The notes: generated by a model not told the origin, from the letters alone. Shown: positions 35,242 through 44,964, counted from the first letter of the stretch. The stretch: DNA of 64,000 bases from Loktanella gaetbuli (GCF_020531945.1 NZ_JAJATZ010000004.1:1-64000), one strand, 5' to 3'. Program-made: numbers and translations.

Positions 35242-35991
35242 ATGAAAACTATCGCAATGACCGCTGCCGCCGCCATGATCGCCGGGGCCGCACAGGCCGA
35301 AATCGTGGGTGAGTATCACAGCTACGACATCGACGGCGTCACCTTTGAAGGCTACGTCGCGACCAACACCGATCTGGAAACGCCGCGTGGCACCGTGCTG
35401 ATCGTCCACGACTGGGACGGCATGACCGACTACGAGGAACGCCGCGCCGACATGCTGGCCGCACAGGGCTACACCGCCTTTGCAATCGACGTCTACGGGG
35501 CCGATACCGATCCGCAGGGGTTCGAGGAATACCGCGCCCTGTCCGGTGCCATGTATGCCGACCGCGACACCTTCCGCGCGCGCCTGCTGGGGGCCATCGC
35601 CGAGGTGCCCAACATCACCGGCGGGACCGAGAACATCGTGATGATGGGCTACTGCTTTGGCGGAGCCGCAGCACTGGAGGCCGCACGTGCAGGTGCCGAC
35701 ATCGACGGGTTCGTCAGTTTTCACGGCGGGCTGGGCCTGCCGGAGGGGCAGGACTACAGCAATGTGCAGGCTCCCGTGATGCTGTTTCACGGATCGGCCG
35801 ACCCGGTGTCCGGCATGGATGAACTGGCCGCCCTGCTGACCAACCTGAACGAGGCTGGCGTGACACATGGCGCACAGGTCTTTGGTGGTGCGCTGCACAG
35901 CTTTACCGTGTTCGGATCGGACGACTATGACCTGACTGCGGATCAGGGTTCATGGGAAGGGCTGCGCGCCTTTCTGTCCGAACAGCTGTAA
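35242..35991 (+). CDS. Secreted dienelactone hydrolase-family protein
   Basis: The 249-residue alpha/beta hydrolase has a signal peptide (AMTAAAAMIAGAAQA), the nucleophile motif GYCFGGAA with Cys, the Asp in GSADPVSG and the His in GALHSFTVFG. Dienelactone hydrolases open lactone rings in aromatic breakdown, but exported members have unknown substrates. A stand-alone gene, preceded by a LysR relic. Confidence 0.85.
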   Translation: MKTIAMTAAAAMIAGAAQAEIVGEYHSYDIDGVTFEGYVATNTDLETPRGTVLIVHDWDGMTDYEERRADMLAAQGYTAFAIDVYGADTDPQGFEEYRALSGAMYADRDTFRARLLGAIAEVPNITGGTENIVMMGYCFGGAAALEAARAGADIDGFVSFHGGLGLPEGQDYSNVQAPVMLFHGSADPVSGMDELAALLTNLNEAGVTHGAQVFGGALHSFTVFGSDDYDLTADQGSWEGLRAFLSEQL

Positions 35992-36029
35992 ACTTGCGCC
36001 GGGGGGTGTCATCGGTCTAAAGGACCGGC

Positions 36030-36764
36030 ATGAGCCAAGATCGACACCCCTCCGGCGCCCCGTGGCGCAATTTTTACGGCCGTTTCAAGGGCAAGACCAT
36101 CCGCGCGAGCCAGAAGGATTATCTGGAAAACGATCTGGATGATCTGTCGCCCGGACCTATCGGCTGGGACGTGAACCCCGACCGCACGCCGTTGGACCCG
36201 CAGGCCATTTTCGATGGCAAACCGCTGTGGCTGGAAATCGGCTTCGGTGGCGGTGAACATTTGATCGGCATGGCACAGGCCAATCGGCAGATCGGGATCA
36301 TCGGCTGCGAGCCGTTCATCAATGGTGTCGCCATGCTGCTGGGCAAGGTGCGTCAGGCCGATGTGGACAACTTGGCGGTCCACCCCGGCGACGTACGCGA
36401 CCTGTTCGACGTGCTGCCCGATGCCTGCGTGTCCAAGGCGTTCTTGAACTATCCTGACCCCTGGCCCAAGGCGCGGCATCACCGCCGACGCTTTGTCACG
36501 CCCGAACACCTGCTGCCGCTGGCACGGGTGATGAAGCCGGGGGCCGAGTTCCGCGTCGCCACCGATATCGAAAGCTATGTGCGCCAGACGCTGGAAGAGG
36601 TGCCAAAGGCCGGGTTCACATGGACCGCAGAACGCCCGGCGGACTGGCAACAGCCGTGGGATGACTGGATCAGCACCCGGTATGAACAAAAGGCGATCCG
36701 CGAGGACCGCACCCCGCATTATCTGACGTTCCTGCGGGACGGGGACGCCGCTCCCGCGGGCTGA
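36030..36764 (+). CDS. trmB: tRNA (guanine-N7-)-methyltransferase
   Basis: The 244-residue enzyme methylates G46 of tRNA. It has the SAM-binding opening LWLEIGFGGGEHLIG, IGCEPFINGV, and the family signature LNYPDPWPKARHHRRRFV followed by TRYEQKAIRE near the end. The length is normal. Confidence 0.95.
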   Translation: MSQDRHPSGAPWRNFYGRFKGKTIRASQKDYLENDLDDLSPGPIGWDVNPDRTPLDPQAIFDGKPLWLEIGFGGGEHLIGMAQANRQIGIIGCEPFINGVAMLLGKVRQADVDNLAVHPGDVRDLFDVLPDACVSKAFLNYPDPWPKARHHRRRFVTPEHLLPLARVMKPGAEFRVATDIESYVRQTLEEVPKAGFTWTAERPADWQQPWDDWISTRYEQKAIREDRTPHYLTFLRDGDAAPAG

Positions 36765-36857
36765 CGCCGCGGATCGTCCCGCCCACCGACCCCTTGTGGG
36801 CTTTTCCCCTGCCGCGCAGTGGGGTAGGGATCTGGCGCGCAGCAAAGGAAGACCGCT

Positions 36858-38210
36858 ATGTCAGGCCACGGCACCCCGATCCCGATGACATCCCGCCCCT
36901 GTGGCCCCTTGAAAGGGTCCGCGCATGTTCCGGGCGACAAATCGATTTCGCACCGGTCGTTGATCCTTGGTGCGCTGAGCGTGGGCACCACCCGCGTGAC
37001 CGGCCTGCTGGAAGGCGACGATGTGCTGGACACCGCGCGGGCGATGCGCGCCTTTGGTGCGACCGTCACCGATCACGGCGATGGCAACTGGTCGGTGCAG
37101 GGGGTCGGTGTCGGCGGATTTGCAGAACCTGAAAACGTCATCGACTGCGGCAATTCCGGCACCGGCGTGCGGCTGATCATGGGGGCCATGGCCACCAGCC
37201 CGATCACGGCGACATTCACGGGCGACGCATCCCTGAACGGTCGCCCCATGGGACGCGTCACCGATCCGCTGGCCCTGTTCGGCGCGCGCGCCACGGGTCG
37301 CGCGGGAGGCCGCCTGCCTATGACGATCGAAGGTGCGCGCGACCCGCTACCGGTCCACTACACCGTCCCGGTCCCGTCCGCGCAGGTCAAATCCGCCGTG
37401 CTGCTGGCCGCACTGAATGCCCCGGGCGAAACCGTCGTGATCGAAAAGGAAGCGACCCGCGATCACACCGAACGGATGCTCGCGGGCTTTGGAGCTGAAA
37501 TCGAGGTCGAGGATACCGACGAAGGCCGGGTCATCACCTTGCAAGGCCAGCCCGAACTGACAGCACAGGACATCGTCGTGCCGCGCGATCCCAGCTCTGC
37601 CGCGTTTCCGGTCTGTGCGGCGCTGATCGTGCCGGGGTCCGACGTGCTGGTGCCGGGGATCGGCCTGAACCCGACCCGTGCGGGCCTGTTCACGACGCTG
37701 CGCGAGATGGGTGCCGACCTGACCTATGAAAACGAACGGATCGAAGGCGGCGAACCCGTCGCGGACCTGCGCGCGCGCTATTCGCCAGACATGCAGGGCA
37801 TCGCCGTGCCGCCCGACCGTGCTGCCAGCATGATCGACGAATACCCGGTGCTGTCGGTCGTTGCCTCCTTTGCCACCGGTGTCACCGACATGCAGGGGGT
37901 CAAGGAGTTGCGGGTCAAGGAAAGCGACCGCATCGACGCCATGGCCCAAGGGCTGCGCGCCTGCGGTGTTGACGTGGCCGAAGGTGACGACTGGTGGCAG
38001 GTGACAGGTCTGGGCGCTGGCAATGTGCCCGGCGGTGCCACCGTGGCAAGCCGTCTGGACCACCGGATCGCCATGGCCTTCATGGTGATGGGCATGGCGG
38101 CGCAAAAGCCGGTCAGCGTTGATGATGGCCGCCCGATCACCACGTCGTTCCCGATATTCGAGCCGCTGATGGCTGAACTGGGTGCGCAACTCGTGCGGTC
38201 GAACGCATGA
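36858..38210 (+). CDS. aroA: 3-phosphoshikimate 1-carboxyvinyltransferase (EPSP synthase)
   Basis: The 450-residue shikimate-pathway enzyme has the PEP/S3P sites VPGDKSISHRSLILGAL and CGNSGTGVRLIMGAMA and a C-terminal DHRIAMAFMVMG. Near residue 100 the sequence reads CGNSGTGVRL; an Ala is present in the class II glyphosate-tolerant version, but this stretch cannot decide sensitivity on its own. It overlaps cmk by ATGA. Confidence 0.95.
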   Translation: MSGHGTPIPMTSRPCGPLKGSAHVPGDKSISHRSLILGALSVGTTRVTGLLEGDDVLDTARAMRAFGATVTDHGDGNWSVQGVGVGGFAEPENVIDCGNSGTGVRLIMGAMATSPITATFTGDASLNGRPMGRVTDPLALFGARATGRAGGRLPMTIEGARDPLPVHYTVPVPSAQVKSAVLLAALNAPGETVVIEKEATRDHTERMLAGFGAEIEVEDTDEGRVITLQGQPELTAQDIVVPRDPSSAAFPVCAALIVPGSDVLVPGIGLNPTRAGLFTTLREMGADLTYENERIEGGEPVADLRARYSPDMQGIAVPPDRAASMIDEYPVLSVVASFATGVTDMQGVKELRVKESDRIDAMAQGLRACGVDVAEGDDWWQVTGLGAGNVPGGATVASRLDHRIAMAFMVMGMAAQKPVSVDDGRPITTSFPIFEPLMAELGAQLVRSNA

Positions 38211-38821
38211 AGATGACGGTCGCCGTCGATGGTCCTGCCGCCGCAGGAAAGGGCACGCTGTCCAAGGCGCTTGCCGCGCATTTCGGCTTTGCCCACCTTG
38301 ATACAGGGCTGCTCTACCGTGCCGTCGGGGCTGGGGTGCTGGCCGGGGGCGATCCGATCAAGGTTGCCCAAACGCTTGAACCTGCGGCGCTGGACAACCC
38401 GGCCCTGCGCACTCAGGCCGTGGCAGAGGCCGCAAGCCAGATCGCCGTCATCGCCGAGGTGCGGCAGGCGCTGGTCGATTTTCAGCGGGATTTCGCCGCG
38501 CGCGACGGCGGTGCTGTGCTGGACGGGCGGGATATCGGCACGGTGATCTGCCCCGATGCGACGGTGAAACTGTTCGTCACCGCCAGCGCCGAAACCCGCG
38601 CTGAACGGCGCTATCTGGAACTGGTGAACGCAGGGCAGACCGCCGACCGTGCGGCCATCCTCCAAGAGGTGCGCGCCCGCGACGATCGCGATGCAAATCG
38701 CGCCACCGCCCCGCTGCGCCCGGCCGACGATGCGGTCACGCTGGATACATCCGACCTGACGGCTGATCAGGCCCGCGCCCGCGCCATCGCCATCATCAGC
38801 GAAAGAATGCCGCAGGGGTGA
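38207..38821 (+). CDS. cmk: Cytidylate kinase
   Basis: The 204-residue enzyme phosphorylates CMP/dCMP. It has the P-loop VDGPAAAGKGTLSKAL, the LDTGLLYRAVG motif, VLDGRDIGTVICPDA and ARDDRDANRATAPL. It is translationally coupled to aroA; the aroA-cmk-rpsA-ihfB order is usual in proteobacteria, but here two extra genes precede rpsA. Confidence 0.95.
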   Translation: MKMTVAVDGPAAAGKGTLSKALAAHFGFAHLDTGLLYRAVGAGVLAGGDPIKVAQTLEPAALDNPALRTQAVAEAASQIAVIAEVRQALVDFQRDFAARDGGAVLDGRDIGTVICPDATVKLFVTASAETRAERRYLELVNAGQTADRAAILQEVRARDDRDANRATAPLRPADDAVTLDTSDLTADQARARAIAIISERMPQG

Positions 38822-38880
38822 AACTGGTCTGACTGCCTGCGCGTGTTACCTAAGACATGCACAGCCATCGGATCAGACCC

Positions 38881-39399
38881 ATGCGATACCTCCTTGCCCT
38901 GTTGTTGACCCTGACTGTCACGATCGCGCAGGCCGCCGATCCGCGCATGACCTTTGCATCGATCGACGGGGGCGATCTGGCATTGGACGATTTCGCAGGA
39001 CAGCCGGTGCTGGTGGTCAATACAGCCTCTTTGTGTGGTTTTGCAGGTCAATTGACCGAAATGCAGACGCTGCATGAAACCTACCGTGATGCGGGACTGG
39101 TGGTCGTGGCAGTGCCGTCGGATGATTTCAATCAAGAGTTGGAGACCGCCCAGGAGGCCAAGGAATACTGTGAGATGACCTATGGCCTGAACCTGCCGAT
39201 GACCACGATCACCCGCGTGCGCGGGGCGCAGGCGCATCCGTTCTACAAATGGGTGGAAACCGAAACCGGGTTCGTCCCCAACTGGAATTTCAACAAGGTG
39301 CTGCTGGACGGGCAGGGGCAGATCGCCGGCACATGGCGTGCGCAGACACGCCCCACGTCGCGGCAACTGACCGCCCGGATCGAGGCGCTGCTGAACTGA
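38881..39399 (+). CDS. Secreted glutathione peroxidase-family protein
   Basis: The 172-residue protein begins with a signal peptide (MRYLLALLLTLTVTIAQAAD); an ATG 24 bases upstream (38857) is possible but has no better ribosome site. The peroxidatic Cys lies in VVNTASLCGF, and NWNFNKVLLDGQG is the second family motif. The usual resolving-Cys region carries YCEMTYGLNLPM. It would reduce peroxides in the periplasm, probably with a thioredoxin-like reductant. Confidence 0.88.
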   Translation: MRYLLALLLTLTVTIAQAADPRMTFASIDGGDLALDDFAGQPVLVVNTASLCGFAGQLTEMQTLHETYRDAGLVVVAVPSDDFNQELETAQEAKEYCEMTYGLNLPMTTITRVRGAQAHPFYKWVETETGFVPNWNFNKVLLDGQGQIAGTWRAQTRPTSRQLTARIEALLN

Positions 39400-39517
39400 G
39401 CCGCGCAGGACCGCACAATCGCTTGTGCAATTTGCGCGATTTTGCCCCGCAGCGTTTTGACTATCTCTTGGCAGAACATCCCGCGGCGGGATGCCTCCCG
39501 ATTGAAAGTGATAGACC

Positions 39518-40150
39518 ATGCTGAACGATCTGCTGAACTGGCGCTATGCCACCAAGAAAATGGACCCGACCAAGACCGTCCCCGAAGAAAAGGTCACCGC
39601 GATCCTGGACGCGCTGCGGCTTGCGCCGACCTCCAGCGGGACGCAGCCGTTCGAGGTGATGGTCGTCACCAACAAGGACATCCGCGCCAAACTGTCAGAG
39701 GCCGCATTCGGCCAGCAACAGTTGGTCGACGGCAGCCACGTGCTCGTGTTTGCGGCATGGGATGACTATACCGACGAACGCATCGACATGGTGCGCGACG
39801 AAACTGGAAATGCCCGTGGCGGTGTGACGGACCAGGTCCGCGACTACTATGAAAACCTCAAGGGGATGCTGGTCGGTCGCGACGCCGATGTGAATTTCCA
39901 GCACGCCGCGAAACAGGCCTATATCGCGCTGGGCGTGGCCATGTTGGCCGCAGCCGAACAAGAGGTCGACGCCACCCCGATGGAAGGGTTCGATCCCGCC
40001 AAGTTCGACGAGATCCTCGGCCTGCGCGAAAAAGGTCTGAAAACCTGTGTAATTCTGCCTCTGGGCTACCGCGACGCGGAAAATGACTGGCTGGTGGACG
40101 CGCCAAAGGTGCGCCGTAACCGCGACATCCTGTTTACACGCATCGACTGA
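39518..40150 (+). CDS. FMN-dependent nitroreductase-family protein
   Basis: The 210-residue protein starts MLNDLLNWRYATKKMDPTK, with the Arg/Lys FMN contacts and LRLAPTSSGTQPFEVMVV, the typical NfsB-like opening, and ends with ILPLGYRDAENDW. It would form a dimer with FMN and NAD(P)H. Together with the upstream peroxidase it makes a redox pair inserted between cmk and rpsA. Confidence 0.9.
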   Translation: MLNDLLNWRYATKKMDPTKTVPEEKVTAILDALRLAPTSSGTQPFEVMVVTNKDIRAKLSEAAFGQQQLVDGSHVLVFAAWDDYTDERIDMVRDETGNARGGVTDQVRDYYENLKGMLVGRDADVNFQHAAKQAYIALGVAMLAAAEQEVDATPMEGFDPAKFDEILGLREKGLKTCVILPLGYRDAENDWLVDAPKVRRNRDILFTRID

Positions 40151-40236
40151 CCCCTCGGGGCTTGCGATAAATCGGTCCGCGCTGTATGACACGCGGGCCG
40201 AAGCATCGAGACAGGTGCGGGCATGAGACTCGAGCA

Positions 40237-40270
40237 GGGTCGGTATTGTACCGGCCCTGTTGTTTTATGT
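40237..40270 (+). terminator. Hairpin with T-rich tail upstream of rpsA
   Basis: GGGTCGGTA and TACCGGCCC form a 9-bp stem (one G-T pair) with a three-base loop, followed by TGTTGTTTTATG. It probably ends the nitroreductase transcript or attenuates the rpsA leader. Confidence 0.5.
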
Positions 40271-40361
40271 TCGTATCGGTGTCCGGCCAACTGCAACTCA
40301 AAGACCGGCGGAGACAACCGCACGGCCCGTATAAAACGTCAGATTAGGAAACAAACGCCAC

Positions 40362-42041
40362 ATGGCAAGCAACACAAGCATGGAAGAATTCGAAGCCCTG
40401 TTGAACGAGAGCTTCGAGATCGACACCCCCTCCGAGGGTTCGGTCGTCAAAGGCAAGGTCATCGCAATCGAAGCAGGCCAGGCCATTATCGACGTCGGCT
40501 ACAAGATGGAAGGCCGCATCGATCTCAAGGAATTTGCAGAACCCGGTGAAGAGCCCAACCTGTCCGTCGGTGACGAGGTTGAAGTGTTCCTGCGTCAGGT
40601 CGAAAACGCGCGTGGCGAAGCCGTCATCAGCCGCGAAATGGCCCGCCGCGAAGAAGCCTGGGACCGTCTGGAAAAGGCATATGCCGACGAACTGCGCGTC
40701 GATGGCGCAATCTTTGGCCGCGTAAAAGGTGGTTTCACTGTCGATCTGGGTGGCGCTGTTGCGTTCCTGCCCGGCAGCCAGGTTGACGTTCGCCCCGTGC
40801 GCGACGCTGGCCCGCTGATGGGTCTGAAGCAGCCGTTCCAGATCCTGAAAATGGACCGTCGCCGTGGCAACATCGTTGTGTCCCGTCGTGCCATCCTCGA
40901 AGAATCCCGTGCCGAGCAGCGCGCCGAAGTCATCGGCAACCTGCACGAAGGCCAGGAAGTCGACGGCGTCGTCAAGAACATCACCGAATACGGTGCGTTC
41001 GTTGACCTGGGCGGTGTTGACGGCCTGCTGCACGTGACCGACATGGCGTGGCGTCGTGTGAACCACCCGTCCGAGATCCTGACGATCGGCGAGACGATCA
41101 AGGTGCAGGTCATCAAGATCAACAAGGAAACCCACCGTATCAGCCTCGGCATGAAGCAGCTGCAGGACGATCCGTGGGATGCGGTCGAGGCGAAATACTC
41201 GCTGGAATCCGTGCACACCGGCCGCGTGACCAACATCACCGACTACGGTGCATTCGTTGAACTCGAGCCCGGCGTCGAAGGTCTGGTTCACGTCTCCGAG
41301 ATGTCCTGGACCAAGAAGAACGTGCACCCCGGCAAGATCGTGTCGACCTCGCAAGAAGTCGAAGTCATGGTGCTGGAAATCGACAGCGCCAAGCGTCGCG
41401 TGTCCCTGGGTCTGAAGCAGACGCAGCGCAACCCGTGGGAAGTGTTTGCTGAAACGCACCCCGAGGGCACCGAGGTCGAAGGCGAAGTCAAGAACATCAC
41501 CGAATTCGGTCTGTTCGTTGGCCTCGAGGGCGACATCGACGGCATGGTTCACCTGTCCGACCTGACATGGGATGGCCGTGGCGAAGACGTCATCGGCGAT
41601 TTCCGCAAGGGCGACATGGTCAAGGCCAAGGTTGCAGAAGTCGACGTCGAGAAAGAGCGCATTTCGCTCTCGATCAAGGCGATGGAAGGCGATCCCTTTG
41701 CTGAAACCATCGGCGGCACCAAGCGCGGTTCGATCATCACCGTCGAGGTGACCAAGATCGAAGACGGCGGCATCGAGGTCGACTATGAGGGCATGAAATC
41801 CTTCATCCGTCGTTCCGATCTGTCGCGTGACCGCGCCGAACAGCGCCCCGAGCGTTTCGGCGTCGGTGACAAGGTCGACGTGCGCGTGACCAACATCGAC
41901 TCCAAGACCCGCAAGCTGGGTCTGTCCATCAAGGCCCGCGAGATCGCAGAAGAGAAAGAAGCCGTCGAACAGTATGGTTCTTCCGACTCTGGCGCATCGC
42001 TGGGCGACATCCTGGGTGCGGCGCTCAAGGGCGACGACTGA
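40362..42041 (+). CDS. rpsA: 30S ribosomal protein S1
   Basis: The 559-residue protein has six S1/OB-fold domains; clear ones start near residues 30, 115, 200 (VDGVVKNITEYGAFVDLGG), 285 (TGRVTNITDYGAFVELEPG), 370 (EGEVKNITEFGLFVGLEG) and 455. It binds mRNA upstream of start codons and brings it to the ribosome. The length is standard for alphaproteobacteria. The start is ATG in CACATGGCAAGC. Confidence 0.97.
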   Translation: MASNTSMEEFEALLNESFEIDTPSEGSVVKGKVIAIEAGQAIIDVGYKMEGRIDLKEFAEPGEEPNLSVGDEVEVFLRQVENARGEAVISREMARREEAWDRLEKAYADELRVDGAIFGRVKGGFTVDLGGAVAFLPGSQVDVRPVRDAGPLMGLKQPFQILKMDRRRGNIVVSRRAILEESRAEQRAEVIGNLHEGQEVDGVVKNITEYGAFVDLGGVDGLLHVTDMAWRRVNHPSEILTIGETIKVQVIKINKETHRISLGMKQLQDDPWDAVEAKYSLESVHTGRVTNITDYGAFVELEPGVEGLVHVSEMSWTKKNVHPGKIVSTSQEVEVMVLEIDSAKRRVSLGLKQTQRNPWEVFAETHPEGTEVEGEVKNITEFGLFVGLEGDIDGMVHLSDLTWDGRGEDVIGDFRKGDMVKAKVAEVDVEKERISLSIKAMEGDPFAETIGGTKRGSIITVEVTKIEDGGIEVDYEGMKSFIRRSDLSRDRAEQRPERFGVGDKVDVRVTNIDSKTRKLGLSIKAREIAEEKEAVEQYGSSDSGASLGDILGAALKGDD

Positions 42042-42064
42042 TCCCGATGTGATCGACTGATACG

Positions 42065-42098
42065 CGGCCCCGCCAGAAACATCTGGCGGGGCCGTTTT
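42065..42098 (+). terminator. Intrinsic terminator after rpsA
   Basis: CGGCCCCGCCAGA and TCTGGCGGGGCCG form a 13-bp stem with a short AACA-like loop, followed by TTTTCG. Confidence 0.88.
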
Positions 42099-42332
42099 CG
42101 TTTCTGCGACGAATCGCTTTGCCTTTTTTCGCCTTTTTTCGTTCAAACCCCTCTGTTTGTTTCATATTTCGAGACAAATAACCGCCGAACTGTGCCCAAT
42201 CCGTGCACAGCGGCAGTTTTCGGCAACTGAATGCGTGTGAACTGTTCCCTTGAGACAGACGAAGGTAATAGGGTTATGCCAATCGACGGCGTCAGTCTGC
42301 CCTGGCGTTCATAATATGTTGTGGAGGACATG

Positions 42333-42614
42333 ATGATCCGTTCGGAGCTGATTCAGAAGATTGCCGATGAAAACCCTCATCTTTATCAGCGCGACGTCGA
42401 ACGCATCGTCACCACCATCTTTGATCAGATCACCGACGCCCTCGTGCGGGGCGAACGGGTGGAACTGCGCGGTTTCGGTGCATTCTCCGTGAAAAAGCGC
42501 GATGGACGCATCGGACGGAACCCACGCACCGGAGAAGCGGTTGAAGTGTCAGAGAAGCATGTGCCATTCTTCAAGACAGGCAAACTGCTGCGTGACCGCC
42601 TGAACGGGGCCTGA
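42333..42614 (+). CDS. ihfB: Integration host factor, beta subunit
   Basis: The 93-residue DNA-bending protein begins MIRSELIQKIADENPHLYQ; I chose ATG 42333 over 42330 for spacing to GGAGG and the family start. It has VELRGFGAFSVKKR and GRNPRTGEAVEV, where the Pro intercalates into DNA. It forms IHF with IhfA, which is outside this window. Confidence 0.96.
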   Translation: MIRSELIQKIADENPHLYQRDVERIVTTIFDQITDALVRGERVELRGFGAFSVKKRDGRIGRNPRTGEAVEVSEKHVPFFKTGKLLRDRLNGA

Positions 42615-42645
42615 CCCGCGGGCGCAAATCAAAGGGACTGACACG

Positions 42646-43014
42646 ATGAAAACACTGAAATACGTCTTTTGGGCGATCGTTGCCGTCGTGCTGATCCTTG
42701 TTGGTCTGGCCAATCGTGATGCGACGACGCTTCAGGCTATGCCGACGCCTTTTGCCGACCTGCTGGGCATTTCCCCCAACATCACGCTGCCCCTGTTCGT
42801 CGTCATCTTTCTGGCTGCCGGGATCGGCCTGCTGGTCGGTCTGATCTGGGAATGGATCCGCGAATACCCCGAACGCCTAGACGCCCGCGCCAAGGAAAAG
42901 GAACTGACACGCCTGCGCAAGGAAGTCGCGGACCTGCGCATGACAACCGGTCATCCCGAACAGGGCGATGACGTCATCGCCCTGCTGGACGCACCCCGCA
43001 AAAAAGCAGGCTGA
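42646..43014 (+). CDS. LapA-domain (DUF1049) inner-membrane protein
   Basis: The 122-residue protein has two membrane spans (about 5-25 and 45-70) and a C-terminal coiled coil (AKEKELTRLRKEVADLRM). LapA/LapB-like proteins help lipopolysaccharide assembly in enterics. It follows ihfB as in most proteobacteria and overlaps trpF by one base pair of its stop. Confidence 0.85.
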   Translation: MKTLKYVFWAIVAVVLILVGLANRDATTLQAMPTPFADLLGISPNITLPLFVVIFLAAGIGLLVGLIWEWIREYPERLDARAKEKELTRLRKEVADLRMTTGHPEQGDDVIALLDAPRKKAG

Positions 43015-43655
43015 TGGCGACCAGAATCAAGATATGCGGTCTGCGCACGGCGCAGGACGTCGCCGCTGCCGTGGCATGCGGTGCCGATGACATCGGTCTG
43101 GTGTTTTTCCCGAAATCGCCCCGAAATCTTGACTTCGACGCGGCAGCCGAACTGGCCCTGACAGTGCCCCTGGGCGTGCGCAAGGTCGGGCTGGTGGTCG
43201 ACATGGATGACGCAGCCCTTGATGATCTGCTGGCGCGGGTGCCGCTGGACATGCTGCAACTGCATGGATCGGAAACGCCCGAGCGCGTGGCCGATATCCG
43301 CGCCCGCAGCGGCCTGCCCGTGATGAAGGCCATCGGTGTGGCCACGGCGGACGACCTTGTAGGGCTGGATGACTACATGGCTGTCTGCGAACAGATCCTC
43401 GTGGATGCCAAGGCGCCCAAGGATGCGGACCTGCCCGGTGGCAACGGCCACACATTCGACTGGTCGGTGCTGGGGGACGTCAACTGGAAGGTGCCCTGGA
43501 TGCTGGCGGGCGGTTTGCGGCCGTCCAACGTGGCCGATGCGATCCGCCAGACCGGCGCGCCGATGGTGGACGTGTCATCGGGTGTCGAACGCGCGCCGGG
43601 GGTCAAGAACCCTGACGCCATACGCGACTTTTGCGCGGCGGTGCGTGGCATCTGA
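43014..43655 (+). CDS. trpF: Phosphoribosylanthranilate isomerase
   Basis: The 213-residue TIM-barrel enzyme catalyses the Amadori step of tryptophan synthesis. It begins ATRIKICGLRTAQDV (the Cys general base), with DDIGLVFFPKSPRNL and MLAGGLRPSNVADA with VDVSSGVER near the end. The start overlaps the lapA stop (TGATG). Confidence 0.94.
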   Translation: MATRIKICGLRTAQDVAAAVACGADDIGLVFFPKSPRNLDFDAAAELALTVPLGVRKVGLVVDMDDAALDDLLARVPLDMLQLHGSETPERVADIRARSGLPVMKAIGVATADDLVGLDDYMAVCEQILVDAKAPKDADLPGGNGHTFDWSVLGDVNWKVPWMLAGGLRPSNVADAIRQTGAPMVDVSSGVERAPGVKNPDAIRDFCAAVRGI

Positions 43656-43731
43656 CGCGACACTGCGACCGCTTGCCCAAGGGGCACGGGGGCGATACTG
43701 CTGACAGGCAATTTTACGCAAGGATGGGCCC

Positions 43732-44964
43732 ATGCCGGACGATCTTTTCAACAGCTTCATGAACGGCCCCGACGAAAAGGGCCGTTTTGGCGAATTCGGC
43801 GGGCGTTTCGTGTCCGAAACCCTGATGCCGCTGATCCTCGAACTCGAGGAACAGTACGAAAATGCCAAGACTGACGACAGTTTCTGGGCTGAGATGCACG
43901 ATCTGTGGACGCACTACGTGGGTCGCCCCAGCCCGCTGTATTTCGCCGAACGCCTGACGGATCATCTGGGCGGGGCCAAGATCTACCTCAAGCGCGACGA
44001 GTTGAACCACACCGGCGCGCACAAGATCAACAACGTGCTGGGTCAGATCATCCTCGCACGTCGCATGGGCAAATCGCGCATCATCGCCGAAACCGGCGCG
44101 GGCCAGCACGGGGTCGCCACGGCGACGGTCTGTGCGAAATTCGGTCTGAAATGCGTGGTCTACATGGGCGCGCATGACGTGGAACGTCAGGCCCCCAACG
44201 TGTTCCGGATGCGCCTGTTGGGCGCAGAGGTCGTGCCCGTCACCTCTGGCCGTGGCACGCTCAAGGACGCGATGAACGACGCGCTGCGCGATTGGGTCAC
44301 CAACGTGCGCGACACCTTCTACTGCATCGGCACCGTGGCCGGGCCGCACCCCTATCCTGCGATGGTCCGCGATTTCCAGTCGATCATCGGCAAGGAAACC
44401 CGCGAACAGATGCACGCGGCCGAGGGGCGCCTGCCCGATACGCTGATCGCCGCCATCGGTGGCGGGTCCAACGCGATGGGCCTGTTCTATCCGTTCCTTG
44501 ATGACAAAGAGGTCAACATCATCGGGGTCGAGGCCGGCGGCAAGGGCGTCGATCAGAAAATGGAACACTGCGCATCCCTGACCGGCGGTCGCCCCGGGGT
44601 GCTGCACGGCAACCGGACCTATCTGCTACAGGACGACGACGGCCAGATCCTCGAAGGGTTTAGCATCTCGGCGGGTCTCGACTATCCCGGCATCGGCCCT
44701 GAACACGCCTGGCTGCACGACATCGGTCGTGCGCAATACGTGTCAATCACGGACAAAGAGGCGCTGGAGGCATTCCAGCTGTCCTGCGCGCTTGAGGGAA
44801 TTATTCCCGCGCTGGAACCGTCCCACGCCTTGGCCCATGTGATGAAAATCGCGCCCACGTTGCCAAAGGACCACTTGTTGGTGATGAACATGTGCGGTCG
44901 CGGCGACAAGGACATCTTTACCGTGGCCAAACACCTCGGCTTCGAAATGAAGGTTCCGGGCTGA
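43732..44964 (+). CDS. trpB: Tryptophan synthase beta chain
   Basis: The 410-residue PLP enzyme makes tryptophan from indole and serine. PLP Lys is in LNHTGAHKINNVLGQ, phosphate site in AIGGGSNAMGLFYPF, and HGVATATVCA is the substrate loop. trpA is not downstream here; a terminator follows directly, so trpA must be elsewhere. Confidence 0.96.
   Translation: MPDDLFNSFMNGPDEKGRFGEFGGRFVSETLMPLILELEEQYENAKTDDSFWAEMHDLWTHYVGRPSPLYFAERLTDHLGGAKIYLKRDELNHTGAHKINNVLGQIILARRMGKSRIIAETGAGQHGVATATVCAKFGLKCVVYMGAHDVERQAPNVFRMRLLGAEVVPVTSGRGTLKDAMNDALRDWVTNVRDTFYCIGTVAGPHPYPAMVRDFQSIIGKETREQMHAAEGRLPDTLIAAIGGGSNAMGLFYPFLDDKEVNIIGVEAGGKGVDQKMEHCASLTGGRPGVLHGNRTYLLQDDDGQILEGFSISAGLDYPGIGPEHAWLHDIGRAQYVSITDKEALEAFQLSCALEGIIPALEPSHALAHVMKIAPTLPKDHLLVMNMCGRGDKDIFTVAKHLGFEMKVPG

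Noticed and set aside
40344..42146. 600-codon open frame on the strand opposite rpsA
   Set aside because: It mirrors the high-GC codon pattern of rpsA, has low-complexity composition and no recognisable domain. Long antisense frames are expected in this kind of genome.
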